This document shows positions 1 through 10,062 of a stretch of 64,000 nucleotides of DNA, piece after piece (the first letter of the stretch is position 1; every line of letters begins with the position of its first letter). The translations under genes were made by a program, and so were the position numbers. The notes beneath the pieces were generated by a model. That model was not told where the DNA came from. It saw nothing but the letters and a program-made list of their open reading frames with translations, and did no database searches. Source of the stretch: Ovis canadensis (lineage: Eukaryota > Chordata > Mammalia > Artiodactyla > Bovidae); the NCBI RefSeq assembly GCF_042477335.2, contig NC_091256.1:49741001-49805000 (forward strand), given 5' to 3'.

Positions 1-189
1 CATGAAAATGGCCACCACGGACAGATTTCAAGCTACCAGCATGTCAGCCAGTTCACAGAATGCCTGCATATTTCACCATTGACTCCCGAGTCTCAATCAG
101 CCAGCTACAGCACACCGCTGCTCGTGTGCCTTACTTTCCAAGGAGTGACGTACCTCACACAACCTCATTCGTCTGTGTCTCTGATCTAG

Positions 190-357
190 CCCAGAAGAAA
201 CGGAAAAAGGACAGGAAGAAGCATCGGCCTGCTGATACCCCAGAGGACCTGCCTGCAGCCCCGGGGCAGTCCATTGATAAGAGTTACCTGTGCTGTGAAC
301 ACCACAAAGCCATGATCGCCGGCCTTGCGCTGCTGAAAAACCCGGAGCGGCTCCTAG
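190..357 (+). CDS. METTL13: METTL13 coding exon (linker and start of C-terminal methyltransferase domain)
   Basis: METTL13 (eEF1A-KNMT) is a cytosolic two-domain S-adenosylmethionine methyltransferase. Its N-terminal domain methylates Lys55 of elongation factor eEF1A and its C-terminal domain methylates the eEF1A N-terminus. This exon encodes a basic stretch (QKKRKKDRKK) followed by a segment containing SIDKSYLCCEHHKAMIAGLAL, which I recognise as METTL13 upstream of its second methyltransferase domain. The exon opens after a TAG acceptor at 187-189, preceded by a pyrimidine-rich tract, and closes at a GTGAGG donor (358). It is 168 nt with phase-1 borders on both sides, and the final G joins the next exon to make a Glu codon. 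Upstream exons lie outside the window, so the gene is partial. The open frame runs back to position 60, but that part is intron. Confidence 0.93.
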
Positions 358-1648
358 GTGAGGAGGTCGCCACAGCTTTCCACAGTAGGAAATGTGTAAG
401 ATTACAGATGTCATCAGAGTTGGCTGCCTTGCAGCTTAAGAACCATGATTACAGACCAACAGATGCGCACATATTCATGTCTTTCTTATTCCCAACTGTC
501 TTTCTGCATCATTCATGAACATCCAAGTAACTTTTCCCACAAACTCAAATTGTAATCTTGAAATAGACATACATGCTGATATCTATATTTTTTTCTTCTA
601 TGCATTTATTTAAAAATTAGTGTAAAATTTACAGTTTTAAAAATTAATGTATAAAATATCTTCAGTGAAATCTGTAAAGTGAATGGATCTTAAATTGTTC
701 AGCTTGATGAATTTTTGCATATCCATATACCCTGTATCCAGATGGAACATTTAAAAATCATATCTCCAGAGAAATACCTGTGTGCTTTAGGAAAATTTCT
801 GGCTTTTCAGTGATGCATTCTTTGAGTGCCAGATGTAATTCTTTCTTGAATTTCTGCTTTTAAAAAAATCCATAGTATAGGTAGTACAGTCATAGCCTTA
901 TCGCTGATAATAGGTTGGGATCTAACCACAGGAGCAAAAATATTTGTTTCTGTCCACTCCTGTAGCTGTCTTCTCCCCGAAGTCCCTGAGTATGTCCTGC
1001 TGAAATACCCTATACTTGTGGTCTATCTTGGTGCTGATGTGTGTCAGTGGATTCTCAGTTGTTACATTTAATCCTCAGGGTTTCTCTCTTTGGCGATTCT
1101 TTCTGGTTTCACATTTTCTTTCATCCCCTGTTTCTCTGAACTTGAGTGTAGGATCTGGGCCTTTGTTTTCCTGTGACTTCTGGAACTTGGATGGACTTCC
1201 TTCACTTGTTGGGTGTGTCTTATTAAAGGTAGCTGTGGCCTTTGAGTTGGAAGCTGGGCAGAGGGCATCACATCTACATGCCCTGTGATCATGGACAAGA
1301 TGTTGCCCATTGTCCCTTCTGTTTCCTAGAGGGGTTTAATGATGCTGATGGTGGGGATTATTGCTGTAATGTCCGCTGAGGGCTTTGCGATGTTTAAGGA
1401 ACCATAATAATAATATACTGATTGCTCTTCTGGAACTAGTAAAGGAAGGATCATGAGGCCAGGGTTGAATTTACATATATTAAATTGACTCCTGAATTTC
1501 TAGAAAGAGACAAGGGAGGCCAAGTCTCTAAATCTTGTATCTTCTGGCTAGAGTGAACAATCCGACTGTCTCTTTTGTCCTCTCTAAGGCTGGTGCAGAA
1601 CTTTACAGTGAGCAGATGGTAACATAATGCTTTTATTCTTTATTACAG
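358..1648 (+). other. METTL13: METTL13 intron
   Basis: This intron runs from the GTGAGG donor to the TTACAG acceptor. Around 620-770 the text resembles the 3' end of an old L1 on the minus strand (a 'cagcttgatgaatttttgca'-type motif). Nothing else is recognised in it. Frames at 1016-1310 lack coding similarity that I know. Confidence 0.8.
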
Positions 1649-1864
1649 AGACCCCACTGGCACTGTTGGTGGTAGGCCTGGGCGGGGGCAGCCTCCCTCT
1701 CTTTATCCACGATCATTTCCCAAAGTCCTGCATCCATGCTGTGGAGATCGACCCCTCTATGTTGGAAGTGGCCACCCAGTGGTTCGGCTTTTCCCAGAGT
1801 GACCGGATGAAGGTCCACATTGCAGATGGTCTGGACTTTATAACCCGCCTGGCAGAAGAAGAAG
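1649..1864 (+). CDS. METTL13: METTL13 coding exon with SAM-binding motif I
   Basis: This exon carries the heart of the second, spermidine-synthase-like methyltransferase fold. The glycine-rich SAM-binding motif I (VVGLGGGS) is at about 1669-1692. The acidic post-I strand (HAVEIDPSM) and the METTL13 signature VATQWFGFSQSDRMKVHIADGLDF follow. The acceptor is TATTACAG ending at 1648 and the donor is GTACTG at 1865. The exon is 216 nt with phase-1 borders, and its frame continues from the previous exon (Leu-Leu-Glu). Compared with the human protein as I remember it, the end of the exon is diverged (RLAEEE here, Gly-rich in human). No stop or frameshift is present. Confidence 0.95.
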
Positions 1865-1994
1865 GTACTGCTTTTGGAGAATTTGGAGGGGTGTTGAGGA
1901 AAGATTGATCCAAGGTTGTCAGGCCTGCAAGGGGCTGTAGAATTCATCTCTAAGAGATATGAGCATCATCCCAGTCTTTCACCTGTTCATTTGT

Positions 1995-2260
1995 TCCCTC
2001 ATTTATTGACATATTTATTCAGTAAATATAGAGTGTCTTAGAGAAGGAAATGGCAACCCACTCCAGTGTTCTTGCCTGGAGAATCCCAGGGACAAGGGAG
2101 CCTGGTGGGCTGCTGTCTCTGGGGTCGCACAGAGTCAGACACGACTGAAGTGACTTAGCAGCATAGAGTGTCTATCACATGCTCAGTGCTGTTAGGGGTT
2201 AGGCTATGGCAACAAGTAAAACAGACTGTTTTCTGCCCTCATCGTGCTGAAAAATCAGTG
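1995..2260 (-). repeat. L2 LINE 3' end, split by a SINE
   Basis: On the minus strand this matches the L2 3' end ('ctatcacatgctcagtgctg' beside 'atttattcagtaaata'). A Bov-tA inserted at 2039-2162 splits it. Confidence 0.6.
2028..2173 (+). mobile_element. Bov-tA SINE fragment (2039-2162) with 11-bp target duplication
   Basis: This is the 3' half of Bov-tA, with the 'ggaaatggcaacccactcca' core, a 'ttcttgcctggagaatccca' block and a 'cagacacgactgaagtgact' end. A perfect 11-bp duplication ATAGAGTGTCT at 2028-2038 and 2163-2173 defines the insertion inside the L2. Confidence 0.9.
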
Positions 2261-2444
2261 GGCTCCTCTTCTGAATTTCTTCTGACCCTGTGATCTTGCC
2301 ACCACCTCATCATCCCAAGAGTCAGTGTCTGGAGCTGAGTGAGGTAAAGGGGAAGAAATGTTGGGGGTGTGTGTTGGGAGATGTGTTCTGTAAATCTTTC
2401 AGCTCGAGGTGAAGCCAGAAATGGAGTAAAACATCATTCATGTA

Positions 2445-2662
2445 GATGAGTAGTTCTAAGCCCCAGAGATGTTTGGCAATGTTGGCAGGCAATTTTTGGT
2501 TGTAAAAGCACAGCCTACCATTAGGTAGGGGTGCTTCCAGCATAATAGTGGGTGGAGGCACATGGAGGCCAAGGGTGCTGCTAAACATCCTACAATGCAC
2601 AGGATGGCTGCTGATGATAAAGAATGATCTGGTCCAAATGTCAACAGTGCTGAGATTAAACC
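2445..2662 (+). mobile_element. MER20-like hAT-Charlie nonautonomous transposon
   Basis: The stretch from 'tagttctaagccccagagat' through 'gctgctaaacatcctacaat' to 'gaatgatctggtccaaatgt' follows the MER20 consensus as I recall it. It is an ancient eutherian DNA transposon copy with no coding capacity. Confidence 0.7.
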
Positions 2663-3014
2663 CTGATGCAGGTGTTAGTGGGAATTCCAATAGCCCTGCT
2701 GCTGCTGGGATTAAGGCTCCATTTTTCTCTAATAATTTGTATCCCAGACTTGGACAAAAGGCATATTAATGTGTTCTAATAGCTCTGCTGATGCTTCTGC
2801 AACTTAATGTATAGGCTCCTGGTGACTGATGTTTTACAGAGTGTGAGCCCCTTAAGGAGAAGTTAGGTTGATTCAGTCCTGCCTGAAACTGGGGAGTCCA
2901 GGCCACCCACCCTTCCTAGTCTGCTCATTCTGCCATAGTTGCTCTGGTTCTGGGTTAGAGCATTTTCTAGGAAGGGTGTGGCAAAACGGGATGCCGGGGT
3001 AAGTATTTTGGTGG

Positions 3015-3291
3015 TCCTGCTGCTGCTAAGTTGCTTTAGTCGTGTCCGACTCTGTGCAACCCCATAGATGGCAGCCCACCAGGCTCCCCTGTCCCTGGGA
3101 TTCTCCAGGCAAGAACACTGGAGTGGGTTGCCATTTCCTTCTCCAATGCATGAAAATGAAAAGTGAAAGTGAAGTCGCTCAGTCGTGCCCGACTCTTAGT
3201 GACCCCATGGACTGCAGCCTACCAAGCTCCGCCATCCATGGGAATTTCCAGGCAAGAGTACTGGAGTGGGGTGCCATTGCCTTCTCCGAAG
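3015..3291 (-). mobile_element. Bov-A2 SINE (dimeric), minus strand
   Basis: Two related Bov-A monomers on the minus strand are joined by a 'gaaaatgaaaagtgaaagtg' linker. Each contains the 'caggcaagaacactggagtg' core. The dimer and linker are characteristic of ruminant Bov-A2. Confidence 0.92.
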
Positions 3292-3399
3292 TATTTTGGT
3301 GCAGGGATAGACAGATGCTGCCTTAATTGCAAAGTGAGCTGAACTCTTATCAGAGTTTCCCAGATATGCTCTCTGTAGCTGGGGCCAAAGTAGGGGCCC

Positions 3400-3495
3400 A
3401 GACCCAGGATAGCTAATACATGTGAAAGCACTTAAAACAGTGCCAGGCATGTGGTAGGTACTCAGTCCAGGATGTGCTGCTATTGTTAGGACCTC
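3400..3495 (+). repeat. MIR/L2 3' fragment
   Basis: The motif 'acagtgccaggcatgtggta' followed by 'ggtactcagt' is typical of the shared MIR/L2 3' end. Confidence 0.5.
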
Positions 3496-3984
3496 TAAAC
3501 CAGATCTGAACAGCCCTGGCCTTTGTCGCTAACAACAACCTTTCAGGTTGTTGGAGGACTCAGTGCCACAGGTGGGGGCCATGGTTGTCCTTGAACTTTG
3601 ATGAGCCAACATGTTCTGCTCTTGAAAAACCAAAATCAAATCTGTGCTATGAACAGTGATGGACATGCTGTAGTCCTAAGTAAATATATATTGATTATTG
3701 AATAATCATTAGCACCGTCTCAGTTTGCTAAAAACCAGTCGTTCATATTGTAGGCCTACCCCTTAAAAAAAGTAACATTCCAGTAAGGAGTGGATCAGAT
3801 TCATCATCAGTTCTTTCTCACCCATTGAACAAATGCCTTCTTTCTTGAGCCAATAATTGTTCAAGTAACTAGAAAAGATTTGCTGACTTTAATTTGAGAA
3901 CATTTTTCTCCAGAGTTAAGTTCAAGATACCATGTGCTGGGTCAGCCCTTACAGGCAGAGGCCGCTGTTTTGTCTAAATCAGTG

Positions 3985-4182
3985 GTTCTCATCTCTGTCT
4001 TTTGAATCACCCGAGGAGCTTAAGAAAAGTACCAGAGGCGTCTCACTTCCCATCCCATTTGTTCTTCTCCACCCCAGGAGTTTTTAACTCTGTTATTCAG
4101 GAGTGGAGCCCAGGTTCTCTTGAGTATTAAGAATTTTCCCATTTGGCTCTAGTGTCCTGCCAGTGTTGAAAATCACTGGTAT
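3985..4182 (+). mobile_element. MER5-like hAT-Charlie remnant
   Basis: It starts 'cagtggttctcatctctgtc' and ends with a near-complementary 'tgttgaaaatcactg', consistent with hAT terminal inverted repeats of a MER5/MER58-type element. Confidence 0.5.
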
Positions 4183-4489
4183 AGATGGACTCTGAGTAAT
4201 GATCCTGCTGGAGTGGACCCCAGAAATGTGTGTCTGTAGAAGGGGCTTTAAAATGTAGAGGAAGATGAGATGATGGTGCCAACTTAGATGTGGGCACTCC
4301 CAGCAGAGCCCTGATGACGTAACTGCTTTGGACAGTGACTTTGGTGCCCTTAGGCACCACATCCTCCTTGTCATTCCTGTTGACTTAGCCACCTGTGCCA
4401 ACCACAGGTCGCAGAGGAAATGTGGAGGAATGTGAATGGTGTTATTTTATCCAGCAAAAAACAGAGACTTGTCTGCTTCTCTTTCCCAG

Positions 4490-4621
4490 CACGGCCTCAC
4501 TACGACGTCATAATGTTCGATGTGGACAGTAAGGACCCAACCCTGGGAATGAGCTGTCCACCCCCAGCATTTGTGGCCCAGCTTTTCCTGCAGAAGGTCA
4601 AAAGCATCTTGACTTCTGAAG
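4490..4621 (+). CDS. METTL13: METTL13 coding exon with motif IV strand
   Basis: The exon encodes [20 protein letters not shown], then the METTL13 sequence [20 protein letters not shown], ending in LTSE plus a split Gly. [10 protein letters not shown] is the acidic strand that flanks the active site in this Rossmann-type methyltransferase. The acceptor is CTTTCCCAG (ends 4489) and the donor is GTATAA (4622). The exon is 132 nt with phase-1 borders. The codon split at both ends reads correctly into its neighbours (G+CA gives Ala; G+GT gives Gly). Confidence 0.95.
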
Positions 4622-4799
4622 GTATAAAGAACAGAAGGTGGCGAGGGAGAAGGGATGGGCCCTTTAGGAAGATTTTCTTTTTAATGAAAAATGCTCATAA
4701 GTGTGTAGCATGATTGGTTTCCCCAGATTGAACATACTCGTTTACCAGTACCCCTACAAGTCCTCTTACCTCCTTTCAGGTAAGGAAAGGAGGTGAGAG

Positions 4800-5068
4800 G
4801 ACTTACCTGCACTGGGTCTTCGTTGCTGCGCTTGGGCTTTCTCTAGTTGCAGAGAGTGGGGTGTGCTCTATTTTGTGGTACGTGGGCTTCTCACTGTGGT
4901 GGCTTCTCGTGTTGTAGAGCACGGGCTCTAGAGCACAAGCTCAATAGTTGTGGCGCATGGGCTTAGTTGCTCCACAGCGTGTGGGATCTTCACAGACCAG
5001 GGATCAAACCCATGTCCCTTGCATTGGCAGGCAGATTCTTAATCCATTGAGCCACCAGGGAAGCCCAC
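4800..5068 (-). mobile_element. CHR-type tRNA-derived SINE, minus strand
   Basis: It reads 'gcactgggtcttcgttgctg', then 'agcacgggctctagagcaca', and ends 'gagccaccagggaagccca', the complement of the tRNA-derived SINE head. This is the cetartiodactyl CHR family. Confidence 0.85.
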
Positions 5069-5069
5069 C

Positions 5070-6500
5070 ATCCTCACTTCTATCAGCACAGCTTAGTTTT
5101 GTCCATATGGAATGTTCTCTCTTTACTTTCCCTCAACATGATGTTTGTGAGGTTCACTCATGGTGTTGTGTTGACATTGTTCCTTTTTATTGCTCCGACA
5201 TATCACTGGGTGACTACCATGATTAATTTATCCCTTCTGCTGTTGGCATTGGGCTTTTTTCTTTTTCGAGGATTTACTAGGAAGTACTGCCATTACCTGC
5301 CTCTTGAGAAATCTGTATGCAGGTCAGGAAGCAACAGTTAGAACTGGACATGGAACAACAGACTGGTTCCAAATAGGAAAAGGAGTACGTCAAGGCTGTA
5401 TATTGTCACCCTGCTTATTTAGCTTCTATGCAGAGGACATTATGAGTAACGCTGGACTGGAAGAAACACAAGCTGGAATCTAGATTGCCAGGAGAAATAT
5501 CAGTAACCTCAGATATGCAGATGACACCACCCTTATGGCAGAAAGTGAAGAGGAACTAAAAAGCCTCTTGATTAAAGTGAAAGAGGAGAGTGAAAAAGTT
5601 GGCTTAAAGCCCAACATTCAAAAAACAAAGATCATGGCATCCAGTCCCATCACTTCATGGGAAATAGATGGGGAAACAGTGGAAACAGTGTCAGACTTTA
5701 TTTTTGGGGGCTCCAAAATCACTGCAGATGGTGACTGCAGCCATGAAATTAAAAGACGCTTACTCCTTGGAAGGAAAGTTATGACCAACCTAGATAGCAT
5801 ATTCAAAAGCAGAAACATTACTTTGCCGACTAAGGTCTGTCTAGTCAAGGCTATGGTTTTTCCAGTAGTCATATATGGATGTGAGAGTTGGACTGTGAAG
5901 AGAACTGAGCACCGAAGAATTGATACTTTTGAAGTGTGGTGTTGGAGAAGACTCTTGAGAGTCCCTTGGACTGCAAGGAGATCCAACCAGTCCATCCCAA
6001 AGGAGACCAGTCCTGGGTGTTCATTGGAAGGACTGATGCTGAAGCTGAAACTCCAATACTTTGGCCACCTCATGCGAAGAGGTGACTCATTGGAAAAGAC
6101 TTTGATGCTGGGAGGGATTGGGGGCAGGAGGAGAAGGGGATGACAGAGGATGAGATGGTTGGATGGCATCACCGACTCCATGGATGTGAATCTGAGTGAA
6201 CTCCGGGAGTTGGTGATGGACAGGGAGGCCTGGCGTGCTGCGATTCATGGGGTTGCAAAGAGTCGGACACGACTGAGCGACTGAACTAGAACTAGAACTG
6301 CCATTAACATTCTGGTAGATGCCTTATGGTGACGTGTGTGTACCGGTCTATTGGGCATAGATGTGGGGTTGTAATTGTTGGATCACAAATTATAAATTTA
6401 TTCAGTTTGTAGATGCAGTCACACACAGTGTCACAAAGCAATTGTATTAATAGCAGTTCACATCCCTGCCAGCATGTGATGCTAGCAACCCCACATGTCC
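5070..6500 (-). mobile_element. Old L1 fragment (minus), split by BovB
   Basis: Flanks at 5070-5295 and 6297-6500 read as L1 ORF2/3' end on the minus strand ('attgttcctttttattgctc' before the insertion, 'attgttggatcacaaatta' after it). The BovB at 5296-6296 interrupts them. Confidence 0.55.
5296..6296 (+). mobile_element. BovB LINE (RTE clade) 3' fragment with 10-bp target duplication
   Basis: This is a 5'-truncated BovB. Its reverse transcriptase 3' half can be read: GKGVRQGCILSPC (motif B) near 5378-5416, then LRYADDTTLMAE (catalytic YADD) near 5509-5545. From 5535 to 6143 a 202-codon frame covers the RT thumb and the C-terminal zinc-knuckle-like part (CESW...[21 protein letters not shown]), ending in a TGA at 6141-6143. 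The tail is the BovB 3' end with short 'gaacta' repeats. The direct repeat ACTGCCATTA at 5286-5295 and 6297-6306 marks the insertion. A stop codon at about 5481 upstream of YADD shows it is dead. It lies in sense orientation in the last METTL13 intron. Confidence 0.92.
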
Positions 6501-6514
6501 TGGACTGGGCAGTA

Positions 6515-6640
6515 TGCTTTTTCATCTTCAGAGCCGCCTATTTTCAGATTAGGAAACTGAGGTAGAGACTTGCCAAAGTGACACACGATTAGACTTAGGG
6601 CTCCAACCCAGGTCCTTATGACTTAAAAAAGCTGGAGCTG
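6515..6640 (-). repeat. MIR SINE (minus)
   Basis: 'attaggaaactgaggtagag' followed by 'tccaacccaggtccttatga' matches the antisense MIR core. Confidence 0.7.
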
Positions 6641-7081
6641 TTAATCTGTATGTTCACCACCTCCCAGGTGTTTTGATTTGGTTTGCAAACAGTTGATTTA
6701 GAACCTTTATTGTTACAAATAAAGGTATGTATTATATATGTCAGGAATATAATTTTTCTCTGAAATTGATATTAATTACTTGGGGGTATTAATTTCTTCT
6801 TTCTCAAAGCAATTCTTTGTGAAACAGAGGCATGGAGAATGGTCATATTTGTTAGCAGCACAAGAGAGCAAGAAATGAGCCTGAAGCCTTCTTATGGTTC
6901 ACGCACCCCCTACCTCTCTCCCTTCATATGCTGTGTGTTCCTGGCACAGTCACTGCTGCCGCGGATGTGTCCCTTGCTCCACCTGCCTCCTGGGATCAGG
7001 AATGGCCATATTTCTCAGAGCAGAACCTTGTCTCCTGTGTTCCCTGAACCACGGTCATTCTCTTCCTTTCTCACCCTGCAG

Positions 7082-7356
7082 GTGTCTTTATCCTCAACCT
7101 TGTGTGCCGAGACTTGGGGCTAAAGGACTCGGTGCTGGCTGGGCTTAAGGCGGTGTTCCCCCTCCTGTACGTCCGGCGAATCGAGGGTGAAGTCAACGAG
7201 ATCCTGTTCTGTCAGCTGCACTCTGAGTCCAAACTCGCTACACCAGAGCTCCTGGAAATGGCCCAGGCCTTGGAGCAGACCCTGAGGAAGCCCGGAAAGG
7301 GCTGGGATGACACGTATGTCCTGTCAGACATGCTCAACACTGTGAAGATCGTGTGA
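7082..7356 (+). CDS. METTL13: METTL13 terminal coding exon
   Basis: The exon encodes VFILNLVCRDLGLKDSVLAG, then a stretch containing FPLLYVRRIEGEVNEILFC, ending WDDTYVLSDMLNTVKIV and TGA (7354-7356). This is the conserved METTL13 C-terminus: the last strands and helices of the second methyltransferase domain. The acceptor is CCTGCAG ending at 7081. The 275-nt coding part starts in phase 1 and joins the previous exon as a Gly codon. The four exons in the window give about 262 residues, which fits the last third of the roughly 699-residue human protein. There are no disruptions, so the gene looks functional. Confidence 0.96.
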
Positions 7357-7550
7357 GTGTCCGGACCAGGCAGTCCTCTCAGCTTCCTGCCAGACTGACC
7401 TCAGGCTGCTGGCCTGCCAGGGACTGAAGAAATACAATGTGTATTAAGCCTCGTATTTTTCTTAGTTTCATACTCACCTACGTGCGCCCTCCTGCTCGTG
7501 AGATTGCCTGAAGGTCTGGGAGAATAAAAAAGTCTTTGCTGCGCTGTCTT
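7357..7550 (+). other. METTL13: METTL13 3' UTR
   Basis: This non-coding tail runs from the stop codon to about 20 nt past the AATAAA at 7523. The exact cleavage position is inferred from the usual 10-30 nt spacing and the T/GT-rich stretch that follows. Confidence 0.7.
7523..7528 (+). terminator. METTL13: Polyadenylation signal AATAAA of METTL13
   Basis: This is a canonical AATAAA 167 nt after the stop codon, followed by a T-rich and GT-containing downstream element (agtctttgctgcgctgtctt). It is the first good signal after the coding end. Confidence 0.8.
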
Positions 7551-7896
7551 CTTCAGTACTGCTTGGGTTGATCGCCTTTGCTTCCTGTGCCGCGTCCTTG
7601 AGTAGGTTCCCTGCTGGAGGTCCAGCAGGTGTGATGCCTTAACAAGTGTGTCCCAAGCTCCTTAGGACTGGAGACATCACGCGTGATTACCGGTTGGCTT
7701 TGCTTTTTCCCTCTCTTTGTCCTATAGGAACCATCTCAAGTGAGATAGACAGTAGAGCATTTTGTGCCAAAAGACTGTAAATAGGGTAGCCTCCCTATAG
7801 ATGTGAGACAGATTTAAGAGAGTGTCTACTTTGTCTTCCTGGAGATGAAACTACTGCTGATGTGCTCCTACATTTTAAAAATCTGCTAACACACTC

Positions 7897-8250
7897 TATT
7901 TTTTTCAATTTTTTATTAAACTTTTATTTTACATTGGAGTATAGCCAGTTAACAACGTTGTGATAGTTTCAGGTGGACAGCAAAGGGACTCAGCCATATA
8001 CATATAGGTATCCATTCTCCTGTAAACTTGCCTCCCCTCTAGGCTGCCACATAACATGGAGTAGAGTTCCCTGTGCCAGACAGTAGGTCCTTATTGGTTA
8101 TCCATTTTAAATATAGCAGTGGGTACCTGTCCATCCCAGACTTCCTAACCCTTCCCTCATCCTTCCCCCTGCAACCTTAAGTTCGACCCATTCTAACAAC
8201 TTTTCTCATAGCCCAAGCCGTCTATTCTGTTCCTCCAAAAGGAGTGAATG
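7897..8250 (-). mobile_element. L1 3' end (minus)
   Basis: The text 'ttacattggagtatagccag', then 'tagagttccctgtgccagac' and 'ggttatccattttaaatata', is the antisense 3' UTR of an artiodactyl L1. Confidence 0.75.
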
Positions 8251-9194
8251 TATCTGGCCCCATGATCTCGTGTGTCAGAGTCTTAGCAGTCTGAAGCCTC
8301 TGGTATTGGTTTACTCACATTTACTGAGTGGCAGCTACATGCCAGACTCACTGTAAAAAGTTGTAGTGGAAGTAAAGATGTTTAAGAATGGCCAGAAAGC
8401 ACAAATTAGTAATAAAAATGAACATGTTCCAGAAACACTTCTAAGTGAGTGATTCAATACACTGTCTCATGTAATTTCAGATAAAGGATAGTTAAACCAA
8501 AACTGCATCTAACCCAAATCTCACTTGAGCCAATTGAAACTATTATGCCAATTTATCTCTTCTAATAGTAAGTAAGCCAAGACTGACTTAATAGCAGTGC
8601 TATGGGAAATCCACCAGCCCAGCTCCTCTCCCCACAGGCCCTTTAAATGGACTCTACCCTCTTGAGGCAAAGCATATTTCAAACTGTGTTGTCATCCTTA
8701 CACAGTTTGTAGCCCATGGAGAAGAAGTCCATATGTGCAGAATAATGTTTTTAGATCACATCCATTAGAAATACTAGGTCTTCTTCAGGAGAGGGTCTTC
8801 CCTGGCACCATGTAAAAGGAAGGTTATCTCTTGGCTTGCCTTCTACCCCAAGGGACTCAGCTTTGGCATCCTCCATCATTGTCTAGTTTGTAAACTCATC
8901 CGGTATTGGGATAGGTTATAGAGGGTCTGAGTTGGAGGGTCACCCTCTAGTGCTGTGCAGACTTTCAACAGCACAATTCTCTAGCTTGGTGGCATAGCCA
9001 CCAGAATTACCAGAATGATAACAAAGTCTCAACTATGTCTTAGGAAGAGTAGTCCAAGGAATTAGCCTCACTGGAAAGAAGCATTTGGAGGTGGGAAGAG
9101 GCACTCAGGGGCGATGATAATCATTTTAAATTTTTGAAAGACTGGGTATGTAAGATGAGTAAGGTTGGTTACATGTGTCTCTCAAGGCTGAAGT
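8250..9194. other. Intergenic, no confident repeat
   Basis: A weak L2-like motif (tttactgagtggcagctaca) lies at 8310-8400. Otherwise I recognise no gene or repeat. This is the first mostly unique tract downstream of METTL13. Confidence 0.5.
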
Positions 9195-9397
9195 CTGCCC
9201 TGGTGGCTCAGATGGTAAAAAGTCTGCCTGCAAAGCGGGGGACTTGCATTCAGTCCCCTGGAGAAGATCCCCTGGAGAAGGAAATGGCAATCCACTCCAG
9301 TATTCTTGCCTGAAAAATCCCATGGATGGAGGAGCCTGGCAGGCTACAGTGCATGGGGTTGCAAAGAGTTGGACACGACTGAGCGACTAACACTTTA
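9195..9397 (+). mobile_element. Bov-tA SINE, near full length
   Basis: It has a tRNA-derived head ('gccctggtggctcagatggt'), the Bov-A body ('aaatggcaatccactccagt') and an end at 'gacacgactgagcgactaac'. Confidence 0.92.
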
Positions 9398-9684
9398 AAG
9401 GCTAAAGAAAGACCAATGTGCAGAAATTATAGTTGGGCATCTTTCAGCTTAATTTCCTAGAAGATTTGTGCCAATAGAGACCACTGTGTTCACCAGGACA
9501 TGTGATTCAGACTTTTCTCAAACTGTAGACTAACTCTGCTCAGTGTGGCTCGCTAAGTTGTGAGGAAAGGGTTTTGTGTGTACAAGGCAATGCCATTGGC
9601 TGTATGCCATCTTTCTCTTTGGAGAGCTATTCACTTCTGTGTGGGTATATGTGTTTGTGGAGTATGTGAGAGTGGTGTTTCATT

Positions 9685-9830
9685 TTATTACATATTTTTA
9701 AAAACTGAAGTGTAACTGACAACATTATACTACTTTCAGGTGTACAGCACAATGATTCAATATTTGTATATATTGTGAAATGATCACAGTATGCTATTCA
9801 CTTTTGCATTGATGCAAATGGGTCTTTATA
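9685..9830 (-). mobile_element. Old L1 3' fragment (minus)
   Basis: 'actttcaggtgtacagcaca' and 'gtgaaatgatcacagtatgc' match the L1M-type antisense 3' end. Confidence 0.55.
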
Positions 9831-9856
9831 AGAATTTTGCCTAACTTAGGCATATG

Positions 9857-10062
9857 AAGCACTTCCCAGGTGGTTCAGTAGTAAAGAATCCATCTGCCAA
9901 ACAGGAGATAGGTTTGATCCCTGGGTCAGGAAGATCCCCTGGAGGAGGGAATGGCAACCCATCCCAGTATTCTTGCCTGGACAATCCCATAGACAGAGGA
10001 GCCTGGAAGGCTACAGTCCATGGGGTCACAAAGAGTGGGACACGACTGAGCGACTAAACAGC
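9857..10062 (+). mobile_element. Bov-tA SINE, near full length
   Basis: The head 'gcacttcccaggtggttcag' is followed by the body and a 'gacacgactgagcgactaaa' end. Confidence 0.92.

Larger units (their letters stand above)
1865..4489 (+). other. METTL13: METTL13 intron with L2, SINE, MER20, Bov-A2 and hAT remnants
   Basis: The intron runs from GTACTG to CTTTCCCAG. It holds an L2 split by a SINE, a MER20-like element, a complete Bov-A2 dimer, a MIR fragment and a MER5-like element. These are listed separately. Confidence 0.85.
4622..7081 (+). other. METTL13: METTL13 last intron, with CHR SINE and BovB insertion in old L1
   Basis: The intron runs from GTATAA to CACCCTGCAG. It contains a CHR-type SINE, an old L1 interrupted by a BovB 3' end, and a MIR. 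About 6640-7081 shows no repeat I can name. Confidence 0.85.

Noticed and set aside
60-189. 5' part of the open frame 60-518 as METTL13 coding sequence
   Set aside because: METTL13 similarity begins only after the TAG acceptor at 187-189, and the upstream text looks intronic. The frame past 357 is also beyond a good donor.
5535-6143. 202-codon plus frame as a METTL13 alternative exon
   Set aside because: It is BovB reverse transcriptase sequence in an intron. No METTL13 similarity is present.
9195-9260. tRNA genes at the SINE heads
   Set aside because: Bov-tA and CHR heads are tRNA-derived but decayed. They do not keep a full cloverleaf and are parts of SINEs.
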